Below are positions 1 to 6,205 of a stretch of DNA of 8,494 nucleotides, piece after piece (the stretch's first letter is position 1; every line of letters begins with the position of its first letter). The stretch is taken from positions 1-8,494 of the forward strand of contig JAKAAS010000054.1 of NCBI GenBank assembly GCA_021802225.1. The letters are read 5' to 3'. Position numbers and translations under genes: made by a program. The notes below the pieces were generated by a model. That model saw only the letters and a list, made by a program, of their open reading frames with translations, ran no database searches and was not told where the DNA came from. Source of the stretch: Bacillota bacterium (GTDB lineage: Bacteria; Bacillota_E; Sulfobacillia; Sulfobacillales; Sulfobacillaceae).

Positions 1-2005
1 TAGGCTGCACAAACCTGTGGGAAAACCCAGCGAGTCCACCTAGGTAGCCCGGGTTGGCAAAGTCCATCAGGGACCAGAGTTCGGTCAGCCGGTTTTCTAC
101 AGGCGTGCCGGTCATGGCAATCCGGTGTCCGGCAGAAATGCGGCGCACCAGCGATGCCTGTTTGGTGTGCGCATTTTTGATGTTCTGCGCCTCGTCGAGG
201 CATAGGGAATCCCAATGGATCCCGGTCAGGTCATCCCCGTCCAGATATGCCACGGCGTAGGACGTCACAACCAGGTCAGCATCGCGCACCGCATCCCACA
301 GCTCGTCGCCATGTTTGCGCGCGGACCCGTAATGAAGATGCACCTTCAGTCCCGGCGCAAATCCGTCTAGCTCCTTTTGCCAGTTGCCCAGCACTGAAGT
401 CGGACAGATCAGAAGGGCGGGACCCTGACGCGCACCCGTTTCCTCCATGCGTGGGGCATTTTCTTCTGCTGGTTCCAAGCGGGCGGCCAGGAGATAGGCA
501 ATGTACTGCACGGTTTTGCCCAGCCCCATGTCATCAGCCAAAAGGGCGCCCAGGCCGTAGCGCCGCAAGAAGGCCAGCCACGAGAATCCTTGCTGCTGAT
601 ACGGCCGCAGTGTGCCGTGAAACCCAGGCGGCGTGTCCATCACGGGGAAGCGTCCCGCCGTCCCCAGCTGCTCAGCCAATTCCGTGAGATGAGCGTCCAA
701 TATGACTTCCACATCATCATCCACGGTGCCTGTAGGGTCTTCTCCGGCTTCAACGCCTCTCCCGAAGGACTCTGCCGGGTCCGCTGCATCCCGCAGATAG
801 CGTTCCAGCACCTCGCGCAGAGTCAGCCCGCTCTCATCCACCGTCTTCATGGTCTTGCGCATCTGCTTGAGAAATTCCGGGTCGATACACAGCCACTGGT
901 CGCGAAACCGCACCAGGCGGCTCTTTTCCGCGGCCATTTGGGCAAATTCTTCGGGGGTGATTTCCGTCTCTCCTACTGCAATACGCCAGTCAAAGGCTGC
1001 TGTTTGGTCCAAACCGAACAAGGATCCCCGCCGCGAATTGGCAGTGGACTTGACTTTGGCGCGCAGCCGCGCCCGGGCTCTGCGAGCACGCTCCCACCAG
1101 CCCGGGAGCAGCAGAGTGTAGCCTGCGGCGGCCAGCACCGGGGCCGCATCTGTCAGAAACCGCCAGGCATCACGGGGGGAGAGCGTTTGGCGGATACCCG
1201 CCTGCCTTCCCTTCTCCGACTTCGCTGCCATCCACGGCGCGAGCTGAACCCAATGCGCAATTTCCCGGGCCACCCGGTCAGCATACGGCGCACACTCCCC
1301 CTCTTCCGGAGAAAAGGGCATCAAAATGCTGGGGTTGTGTCTGTCCTGCAACACAATGCCAACGCTAAACTCCGAAGAGTTTTGAGGTTCTTCCAACTGC
1401 AGACATGTGCGAAGCGGCAAGGGATCCTCCTGAAAGCCAATGGCCACAAGCCATTCGGTCTCGTCCACAAGACGGTCGGGAACTGAGGCATTTGACCCCA
1501 GCAGAGGATAGGCGCGCACAAGATCTTCCCATGCCTCGGCCAACTCCGGCACATCCCCAATGCGCTGGCGGACGGCCAAACTCGCCCATTCATCAAAGTA
1601 CGGCACAGATAAAAGTTGCTCAGTGGCGTCTGGCTTCTGTGCGAGACGCCACCCGGGCCGACCTTCCTGCCAGGAGAGAAAGTCGGGGATAAAGCGCGCC
1701 GTGCGCAAGGCCTCGCGGATCTGAGCAGCAGCCTGACGGACCGCATCAACTTCCGGGGACCACTCGATAGCGATGAGGCTGTTAGCCCGATTTTCCGAAA
1801 AATATTCCACAGCGTCAATTGCCCGCAATAGGATACCCTGGCGCCCATCCACCGTAGCCGTCTGATACACTGTACCGTAAAAGCTGGATGAGTCCCATGT
1901 CAGAAGGTCGCGGGCCGCTCTGCGCAGCTCGATGGAATAGCCTTGAGGGGTTGTCGGCTCAAGAAAAATTCCGCGGTCGGGAATCCACGAGACTTCCACA
2001 ATCAT
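1..2005 (-). CDS. SNF2-family DEAD/DEAH-like helicase, 3' end cut by window edge
   Basis: The minus-strand frame is open from an ATG at 2005 to base 1 (668 codons, no stop), so the C-terminal helicase half lies outside. Residues 279-304 (DAWRF...LLLPGWW) match the region found N-terminal to the ATPase in bacterial SNF2 proteins of the SNF2-helicase-associated type. The ATPase core follows: LRPYQQQG at 466-473, motif I DDMGLGKT at 491-498 (Lys497), motif Ia ICPTSVLGNW near 533-542, motif II DEAQ at 604-607 and motif III MTGTP at 631-635, then ENRLTELWSLMDF, typical of SNF2 proteins. The family uses ATP hydrolysis to translocate on double-stranded DNA and displace bound proteins; this member's substrate is unknown. 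It follows the SWIM gene closely and is probably cotranscribed. An alternative TTG start at 2035 overlaps the upstream stop and has the better ribosome site; ATG 2005 has none that I can see. Family assignment is very secure, the exact start is not. Confidence 0.95.
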   Translation of the reverse strand, partial: MIVEVSWIPDRGIFLEPTTPQGYSIELRRAARDLLTWDSSSFYGTVYQTATVDGRQGILLRAIDAVEYFSENRANSLIAIEWSPEVDAVRQAAAQIREALRTARFIPDFLSWQEGRPGWRLAQKPDATEQLLSVPYFDEWASLAVRQRIGDVPELAEAWEDLVRAYPLLGSNASVPDRLVDETEWLVAIGFQEDPLPLRTCLQLEEPQNSSEFSVGIVLQDRHNPSILMPFSPEEGECAPYADRVAREIAHWVQLAPWMAAKSEKGRQAGIRQTLSPRDAWRFLTDAAPVLAAAGYTLLLPGWWERARRARARLRAKVKSTANSRRGSLFGLDQTAAFDWRIAVGETEITPEEFAQMAAEKSRLVRFRDQWLCIDPEFLKQMRKTMKTVDESGLTLREVLERYLRDAADPAESFGRGVEAGEDPTGTVDDDVEVILDAHLTELAEQLGTAGRFPVMDTPPGFHGTLRPYQQQGFSWLAFLRRYGLGALLADDMGLGKTVQYIAYLLAARLEPAEENAPRMEETGARQGPALLICPTSVLGNWQKELDGFAPGLKVHLHYGSARKHGDELWDAVRDADLVVTSYAVAYLDGDDLTGIHWDSLCLDEAQNIKNAHTKQASLVRRISAGHRIAMTGTPVENRLTELWSLMDFANPGYLGGLAGFSHRFVQP

Positions 2006-2031
2006 TCTGGCTTGGGACGGTGCGCTGTTGA

Positions 2032-3591
2032 TCAATCGACGAGCCCCCTCTGTCTCATTTCCTCCATTAGTGCGCGCTGCCGGCCATGCTCCAGGGAAAA
2101 TTGCGCAATGTAGCGATTCCAGTCCCTCTCCCGCTTCAGTTTGCGATAATTGGCACGCAGCTTGATTAACAGCCGCACCGCGGCTTTATAAGCTTTGCGG
2201 TTTTTCTCGCTGACACTGCGCTCAATCCCCTGATGATACAAAGGCAAGAGCGTTTCCCGGGACTGCCCCTCCACCATTCTCATCTCCTCGGTAGAAATAT
2301 TAGGAGGAAAACAGCCATCCTGAAGATATTGTTCTGCCCACAGACGATACTGCCGACTTTGCAGCAGGTACCGGCAGTAGTCGGTATTGCTGTATGGCAA
2401 ATGTGTCACCAGATAGGCCTCGTAGTCTGGCCCCGCCTCCGGACGCCTGTCCACTAAATGGCTCCAGAATGCATTGAGTCTGTGCATGTAAGGGTCATAG
2501 CCGGGGACAGGAGGCGCTATCCACTGCATCCAGCAGTGAACCCGCGCCACCTCCGCGTCCTCTAAAACGGCCAGTGCCGTCTCCACCATTTCAAACCGGG
2601 CCGATCGCGGCATCTCCTCCAGCAGCGCCCGCGCTTCAGGGTCGCGCCCTGCCCGAATGTAGAGATAGGCAAGCGCCTGAGACAGTTCTGGAGACGGTTC
2701 GGGGAGTTCTCTTTGGCTGCCTTCGATCCAGCGGATTTCGCTGCCTAACAAATCGGAATGATGCAGAACCTTGTGCCATACAAGGCGGTATGCACCCGTA
2801 CCCCACAGCCCTGGGCTGTGACCGGAACCCGCCACCAGCCCCCGCGCCTGTTCGGCAATGGCGCTTCCGTAGCTGCGGGCCGCCGCTTCGAGGTCTTCGG
2901 GCGAGGCGCCATTGACCACTTCATTCACTCCGCCAGCTGCGGAGCTCATCATGAGCCCCTTGGGAGAGATGATTCCGGCTTGCCAGGCAGGGCGAACTTC
3001 ATCCGGAGCAGCCAGCGCGGCGCCGAGAAAGAACAGGTAGACGGACAGCATGTAAGCCTGGCGTGCAGGAGACTCCCAATCGGCGGCCGCCTTGGCCAGG
3101 TCATTCATCCGGCGGACCAAAAACGTTGCGGACCTCGCGGAAAGGGGCCCGGCTCCTCCTTCCCATTCCCACACCTCTTTAAAGTAGCCAAGCCATGACT
3201 CGTACGACTGTTCCGGCTGGGGAACATCACCCTCACCAGAATTGGGGGGACTTCCATTCGAGCCGACTGGGTGTCTGCCCAATTCGCGCTGAAAGTGTTC
3301 AGGGTCACCGTGCTCACTCAACAATTGGTAGAATACTGCAGCGATATGCTGGCAAAACCGCAGGGTCCCGCACGAACAGGTGCTCTTTGCCAGGAATCTG
3401 TCCATATCGAGGTCCAACAGGACTTGGAACCGTTCGGCGCCAGCGAGTGCGGTGACAGTGCCACCATGTTCCCGTGTGTCGCTAACCAAGCCCCGCTCAT
3501 AATCCTTAAGCCCCGCAGCAAACACGGACGCTGAAGTGTACCGCGCCATTTTCTTCCCGATAGCCTGAAGATGTTGTAAATCCGCCGCCAT
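2032..3591 (-). CDS. SWIM zinc-finger protein, probable partner of the SNF2 helicase
   Basis: The protein has 519 residues. A SWIM finger of the form CxCxnCxH is complete: Cys72, Cys74, Cys80 and His82 in TCSCGTLRFCQHIAA. SWIM domains bind zinc and are thought to contact DNA or proteins; in prokaryotes they occur within or beside SWI2/SNF2 ATPases, as here. The finger is followed by a Pro/Gly/Ser-rich linker (about 105-125) and a long, mostly helical region with no motif I recognise. A basic helical tail (about 449-516, with NRKAYKAAVRLLIKLR and YRKLKRERDWNRYIAQF) resembles the C-terminal end of other bacterial SWIM proteins. The protein has no signal peptide or membrane segment, so it is probably cytoplasmic. 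ATG 3591 has AGGA close upstream and GAGGAAGAG further up; Met15 (3549) with GGGAAG before it is a possible later start. It is the first gene of a leftward unit with the helicase. The biological process is not identifiable from sequence; DNA repair, chromatin-like remodelling or defence are all possible. Confidence 0.88.
   Translation of the reverse strand: MAADLQHLQAIGKKMARYTSASVFAAGLKDYERGLVSDTREHGGTVTALAGAERFQVLLDLDMDRFLAKSTCSCGTLRFCQHIAAVFYQLLSEHGDPEHFQRELGRHPVGSNGSPPNSGEGDVPQPEQSYESWLGYFKEVWEWEGGAGPLSARSATFLVRRMNDLAKAAADWESPARQAYMLSVYLFFLGAALAAPDEVRPAWQAGIISPKGLMMSSAAGGVNEVVNGASPEDLEAAARSYGSAIAEQARGLVAGSGHSPGLWGTGAYRLVWHKVLHHSDLLGSEIRWIEGSQRELPEPSPELSQALAYLYIRAGRDPEARALLEEMPRSARFEMVETALAVLEDAEVARVHCWMQWIAPPVPGYDPYMHRLNAFWSHLVDRRPEAGPDYEAYLVTHLPYSNTDYCRYLLQSRQYRLWAEQYLQDGCFPPNISTEEMRMVEGQSRETLLPLYHQGIERSVSEKNRKAYKAAVRLLIKLRANYRKLKRERDWNRYIAQFSLEHGRQRALMEEMRQRGLVD
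2033..2050 (-). promoter_or_regulatory. Ribosome site and overlapping TTG start for the helicase
   Basis: Read on the minus strand, GAGGGGG (2050-2044) lies 8 bases before a TTG at 2035-2033. That TTG overlaps the TGA stop of the SWIM gene (2034-2032) in the arrangement ATTGA. The TTG is in frame with the helicase and would add ten residues (M-INSAPSQAR) before the ATG at 2005. A stop/start overlap with a good ribosome site suggests translational coupling of the two proteins. Which start is used cannot be settled from one sequence. Confidence 0.5.
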
Positions 3592-3616
3592 TTTCCTATC
3601 TCTTCCTCACCAAGTG

Positions 3617-3659
3617 CCCGCGAAACGTCCCCGCCCTAAGGCGCGGGGAGTAAAGCGGG
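3617..3659. repeat. Nested GC-rich inverted repeat in the SWIM gene leader
   Basis: An inner stem CCCCGC (3629-3634) pairs with GCGGGG (3643-3648) around CCTAAGGC, whose CC and GG can pair further. An outer stem CCCGC (3617-3621) pairs with GCGGG (3655-3659). The structure starts 26 bases upstream of the SWIM start codon, so it would sit in the 5' leader of that mRNA and could affect its expression. In style it also resembles the subterminal hairpins at the 3' end of IS200/IS605/IS1341-type (tnpB) elements, but no transposase is present. Pairing is seen directly; function is inference. Confidence 0.5.
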
Positions 3660-3713
3660 TTGCCCCTAAATAGACGTCATTGCCGCCGCGTACTGCTACC
3701 CATTTTGTCCTTG

Positions 3714-3725
3714 GGGTGCGCACCC
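3714..3725. repeat. Perfect 12-base palindrome GGGTGCGCACCC
   Basis: GGGTGC (3714-3719) is followed directly by its reverse complement GCACCC (3720-3725). A dyad with no spacer is compatible with a dimeric repressor site for the leftward SWIM/SNF2 unit, about 120 bases upstream of its start codon. No regulator can be named, and such a palindrome can arise by chance in GC-rich DNA. Confidence 0.3.
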
Positions 3726-3814
3726 TTGCTGGTACGAGATTGCCCAAGCCATGCGTTGACCATGGCAAAAAATCAATACACCCAGTAGCTGATATTGCTG
3801 CGACACTTCTTGTC

Positions 3815-3820
3815 TATAAT
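3815..3820 (+). promoter_or_regulatory. Consensus -10 box TATAAT (candidate promoter)
   Basis: A perfect TATAAT is embedded in CTATAATTG. The bases 15-19 upstream contain no good -35 hexamer (nearest is TTGCTG at 3795-3800, spacing 14), so the promoter would be weak or activator-dependent. It would direct a rightward transcript starting near 3827 into the GC-rich structured stretch. On the other strand the same bases include TACAAT, so a leftward promoter for the SWIM gene is an alternative reading. Confidence 0.25.
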
Positions 3821-3826
3821 TGTATC

Positions 3827-3932
3827 ATGCTTGCGTTAGCCATCAGATAGGGCAGGGACTGAAGACAGCGGCAAACTGCGGCCGGTCCGTCCCGACCGCC
3901 TGCTGCGGAACACCCCCTTTGGGGGTGTTTGC
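3827..3932 (+). ncRNA. Possible small structured RNA (speculative)
   Basis: This GC-rich stretch lies between a TATAAT box and a strong hairpin and contains no recognisable protein. It can fold: CGGTC and GACCG around CGTCCC near 3875-3895, flanked by CAGCGG and CCTGCTG, then the terminal hairpin at 3906-3934. A transcript would be about 105 bases. I do not recognise it as 6S RNA, SRP RNA, tmRNA or a known riboswitch. It could instead be a decayed mobile-element end. Only the pairing is seen; transcription is inferred. Confidence 0.2.
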
Positions 3933-3934
3933 CG
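3906..3934 (+). terminator. Strong hairpin with short T run, terminator-like
   Basis: AACACCCCC (3909-3917) and GGGGGTGTT (3921-3929) form a perfect 9-base stem with a TTT loop. CGG (3906-3908) and CCG (3932-3934) can extend it past a two-base bulge. Only a short T run (3928-3930) follows, which is weak for an intrinsic terminator. It lies between two divergent operons, so neither needs a terminator here. That leaves a third transcript, or a structural end of a mobile element, as its reason to exist. Confidence 0.35.
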
Positions 3935-4044
3935 AACGACACCCAGCTTCACGTACATACACTCCTGTCAACGCGCGACTTCGTGTTAGCTAATGGCCTA
4001 ACTTTCCCTAAAACATAACATAGATGATTAAAACGCGGCTTCCC

Positions 4045-4050
4045 TATAAT
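4045..4050 (+). promoter_or_regulatory. Second TATAAT box, candidate promoter of the taurine-type operon
   Basis: A perfect TATAAT, again within CTATAATTG, lies about 220 bases upstream of the permease start on the coding strand. The 15-19 bases before it hold no good -35 hexamer. A transcript from here would have a long leader that includes the AT-rich inverted repeats at 4147-4222. An alternative promoter inside the AT-rich segment is equally possible, and I cannot choose between them. Confidence 0.25.
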
Positions 4051-4146
4051 TGGCTTTGGTCAAGGCATTTCTACATTTTCATGGCTACGACTTATTTTAT
4101 ATTTCCGGTTCCCACGAGTTCGCCAATCCTTGCCCAGAATTGTAAT

Positions 4147-4198
4147 ATCTAACAAATAACGTTTATTTGTGTCATATTTTCTTAAATTAATGTTAGAT
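4147..4198. promoter_or_regulatory. AT-rich paired inverted repeats, candidate operator
   Basis: ATCTAACA (4147-4154) and TGTTAGAT (4191-4198) are perfect inverted copies 36 bases apart. Between them ACAAATAA (4152-4159) and TTATTTGT (4163-4170) form a second 8-base dyad around CGT. The segment is much more AT-rich than its surroundings and ends 74 bases before the permease start. This is the expected place for a substrate-responsive regulator of the operon. No regulator gene is in the window. Confidence 0.4.
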
Positions 4199-4255
4199 TT
4201 GTAGCTGTACATGACTTACAAAAGACTCCTTCTATGTCAACCGCAGACCAATCAA

Positions 4256-4262
4256 AAGGGGG
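4256..4262 (+). promoter_or_regulatory. Ribosome site deciding the GTG start of the permease
   Basis: AAGGGGG is followed after 9 bases by GTG at 4272. No ATG in the permease frame has a comparable site; the next in-frame candidates are GTG 4287 and ATG 4335, both poorly served. The site supports GTG 4272 as the start. Confidence 0.65.
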
Positions 4263-4271
4263 ACGCTGGCA

Positions 4272-5120
4272 GTGGGTTATGGCTGGGTGACCAATGAAGA
4301 TACAAGCGGAGAGACGCTGCAAGAATTCGAAGCAATGGTCGACCAGGAGACCCACAAACCCTACAGAGGATATGTTCCCTGGACGGTGGCTGCCGTCATG
4401 GTGGCACTGTGGTGGGCCATCACCCATTTGGGGTGGGTGTCAGCCACGGCCTTGCCTTCTCCCGGCTCGGTGGTTCACGATTTTATCAAGGTGGCTCTGG
4501 TAGGCTATTCCGGCGTGCCCCTCCTTGAGAGCATTATCTACAGTATGGGCCGGATCTTTGTGGGTTTCGTGTTGGCGATTATTGTAGGGGTGCCAGTAGG
4601 CTTTCTCATGGCTTCCAACGAATGGATCTTTTTGTCCATAGACCCTCTCTTGCAATTTCTCCGGCCTATTCCGCCCTTGGCCTACATCCCCGTGCTGGTA
4701 GTCTGGTTCGGTATAGGAGAGGTCTCCAAGGTGTTGCTGATCTTCTTCTGCAGCATCCCCATCATCATCATCAGCGCTATGTCTGGGGTCAAAATGGTGC
4801 AGGAGACCCGCCTGCGCGTAGCCCAGTGTCTCGGCGCCAGCCGCTGGCAGACATTCCGCTATGTGGTTCTCCCTTCCGCGCTGCCGGAAATTTTCACCGG
4901 GATGCGGGTCGGGATTGGCATTGCCTGGACGTGCCTGGTCGCGGCCGAGATGATTGCGGCTTCCAAGGGTCTGGGATGGATGATTGAAGCCGCTGGCGGC
5001 GAGCTGCAAATGGGCGTCGTCTTTGTGGGCATCGTGGTGATTGGCATTTTGGGTTACGGTATGGAGCTTGTAATCCGCACCATCGAACACCAGGTCATCC
5101 CATGGAAAGGAAAGGCATAA
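4272..5120 (+). CDS. tauC: TauC/SsuC-type ABC transporter permease
   Basis: This 282-residue membrane protein is the translocation subunit of a taurine/sulfonate-type importer. After a hydrophilic N-terminus (1-35), hydrophobic segments lie at about 36-54, 90-112, 125-147, 152-172, 208-228 and 245-265. The cytoplasmic EAA loop, which docks on the ATPase, is at about 183-205 (RVAQCLGAS...YVVLPSALPEI). The stretch EMIAASKGLGWMI (226-238) and the end (VIPWKGKA) are typical of TauC/SsuC permeases. The N-terminus is longer than in compact homologues; a GTG start is chosen for its ribosome site, and a later start such as Met22 cannot be excluded. The stop is followed after five bases by the preferred start of the binding-protein gene. 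Family is certain; taurine specificity comes from the neighbours, and nitrate, aliphatic sulfonate or a pyrimidine precursor are formal alternatives. Confidence 0.93.
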   Translation: MGYGWVTNEDTSGETLQEFEAMVDQETHKPYRGYVPWTVAAVMVALWWAITHLGWVSATALPSPGSVVHDFIKVALVGYSGVPLLESIIYSMGRIFVGFVLAIIVGVPVGFLMASNEWIFLSIDPLLQFLRPIPPLAYIPVLVVWFGIGEVSKVLLIFFCSIPIIIISAMSGVKMVQETRLRVAQCLGASRWQTFRYVVLPSALPEIFTGMRVGIGIAWTCLVAAEMIAASKGLGWMIEAAGGELQMGVVFVGIVVIGILGYGMELVIRTIEHQVIPWKGKA

Positions 5121-5125
5121 ACCCT

Positions 5126-6190
5126 ATGAAAAATACGGTACACCCGTCTTCTATGCATTCCCTCCGCCTGGCGGGCGCTGGTGCTGCCAGCTTGCTGATA
5201 ATGCTGGCAGGTTGCGGCGCGCAGTCCCAAGCCGCAGGACCTGTGAGGCCCACGGTCATCATCGGCTATCAAAACGGGTCCGATCCGCAAACTGTGGCCA
5301 TCGAGCAGAAATTCTTCCAGAAAATGATCCACGCTCCCGTCGAGCTGAAGTACTTCTCTTCGGGCCCCGCCGCCCTGACTTCTCTGGCTTCTGGCTCTTT
5401 GCAGTTCATGACTGGCATGGGCAGTCCCCCTGTCGTCGCCGCCATTAACAAAGGGGTTCCACTGAAAATTGTCTGGGTTCAAGACCGGTACGTCACGGCG
5501 GAAGGACTCGTGGTCAAAGATTCTGCCAATATTACAGGCCTCTCCCAACTATCTGGCCGCACCGTCGCCCTTGTGGACGGATCCTCTTCCCCCTGGCAGT
5601 TGGATACGGCCCTCCAGACCCACCATATCCCCGTAAGCGCTGTTCATATCGACGATACAGCACCCGCCAATATGGTGGCGGCATGGAAGACCGGACAAAT
5701 CGATGCGGCTTATGTGTGGTCGCCATTTCTGAATGACATGCAAGCGGACGGCGGCCACATTCTAATCTACGATCAGAATCAGGTCAACTCGGCGCCCATG
5801 TTCACCTACGCCGTAGTCAACGCGAGTTTCGCCAGCAAATACCCGAAACTTGTGGAGGATTTCGTCAAGGCGGAAGCCCAAGGTGTGACCTATTATGACA
5901 GCCACCCCTCCCAGTCCTACCAGGATATGGCCACTTTGAACGGCATCAGCGCTGCCGCAGCCAAGACACAAGCCGCAGAATTGCGCTTTACCCCGCTCTC
6001 CGAGGAAGTCACGAGCCGCCGGATGGGTACAGCGGCCACGGTATCGTCCTCCCTGGTGGCCACATCGCTGCATTCAGCAGCCAACTGGCTCAAGGCCACC
6101 GGCCAGATCACAGCGGTGCCTCCCCACCTGGACAGCTACATTGCGCCGCAGTTTTGTCAAGATGCGCTGGGCTCCCATGCTAAAACTTAG
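5126..6190 (+). CDS. tauA: TauA-like taurine/sulfonate-binding lipoprotein
   Basis: The gene encodes 354 residues from ATG 5126, preceded by AAAGGAAAGG ending 10 bases upstream. An ATG at 5102 in the same frame overlaps the permease gene, adds only MERKGINP and is less likely. The N-terminus has a signal peptide and a lipobox LAGC with Cys30, so the mature protein should be lipid-anchored outside the membrane and deliver substrate to the permease. The sequence follows the TauA plan: VIIGYQNGSDP (45-54), LASGSLQFMTGMGSPP (87-102), a LSGRTVAL segment (142-149), AWKTGQIDAAYVWSPFLND (186-204) and a C-terminal WLKATGQI...SYIAPQF. The phrase YVWSP, and the spacing to the end, are shared with E. coli TauA as I recall it. 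Related SsuA and NrtA proteins differ in these blocks. Substrate is probably taurine; a similar sulfonate is possible. Confidence 0.88.
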   Translation: MKNTVHPSSMHSLRLAGAGAASLLIMLAGCGAQSQAAGPVRPTVIIGYQNGSDPQTVAIEQKFFQKMIHAPVELKYFSSGPAALTSLASGSLQFMTGMGSPPVVAAINKGVPLKIVWVQDRYVTAEGLVVKDSANITGLSQLSGRTVALVDGSSSPWQLDTALQTHHIPVSAVHIDDTAPANMVAAWKTGQIDAAYVWSPFLNDMQADGGHILIYDQNQVNSAPMFTYAVVNASFASKYPKLVEDFVKAEAQGVTYYDSHPSQSYQDMATLNGISAAAAKTQAAELRFTPLSEEVTSRRMGTAATVSSSLVATSLHSAANWLKATGQITAVPPHLDSYIAPQFCQDALGSHAKT

Positions 6191-6195
6191 GAGGG
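6189..6195 (+). promoter_or_regulatory. Ribosome site deciding the GTG start of the ATPase gene
   Basis: AGGAGGG overlaps the TAG stop of the binding-protein gene and ends 10 bases before GTG 6206. An ATG at 6196, directly after the site, is in another frame and leads nowhere. The overlap with the preceding stop points to efficient re-initiation within the operon. Confidence 0.7.
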
Positions 6196-6205
6196 ATGAC
6201 AAAGG

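Larger units (their letters stand above)
3592..4271. other. Divergent intergenic region without a recognisable gene
   Basis: About 680 bases separate the leftward SWIM/SNF2 unit from the rightward taurine-type operon. No reading frame with recognisable protein character is seen. The left part (3600-3940) is GC-rich with several palindromes and hairpins. The right part (about 4000-4230) is clearly AT-rich and is the natural place for the operon promoter and operators. Individual elements are listed separately. Both operons must have their promoters here because they diverge. Confidence 0.8.

Noticed and set aside
590..1486. A 298-codon open frame on the plus strand inside the helicase gene
   Set aside because: Its translation is low-complexity, rich in Arg, His and Gln with no family character, and it lies wholly antisense to a frame with clear SNF2 motifs.
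1321..1848. A 175-codon minus-strand open frame in the helicase region
   Set aside because: It is in a different frame from the real helicase reading frame, which is continuous through the same bases; no frameshift is needed to explain the gene.
3748..3766. GCCATG and CATGGC inverted pair followed by a run of A, considered as a terminator
   Set aside because: The A run follows on the plus strand, so the T run would come before the hairpin on the minus strand; that is the wrong order for termination on either strand.
3840..3985. An open plus-strand frame in the structured intergenic stretch (begins about AGTEDSGKLRPVRPDRLL), considered as a transposase C-terminal fragment
   Set aside because: I could not match it with confidence to any TnpB C-terminus, it has no start with a ribosome site, and the stretch is better explained by RNA-like pairing.
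4234..4290. An 18-codon ATG frame (MSTADQSKGGRWQWVMAG) overlapping the permease start, as a possible leader peptide or frameshifted N-terminus
   Set aside because: No ribosome site stands before its ATG, while a good one inside it serves the GTG at 4272; the residues resemble no permease N-terminus that I know.
4440..5090. A 216-codon open frame antisense to the permease
   Set aside because: It mirrors the permease codon pattern, is rich in His, Asp and Gly in the manner of antisense shadows, and has no ribosome site or family match.
4182..5120. Nitrate or aliphatic sulfonate (Ssu) transporter as the primary call for the ABC genes
   Set aside because: The binding protein follows TauA more closely than SsuA or NrtA, and the adjacent transaminase fits an amino-bearing sulfonate; kept only as an alternative.
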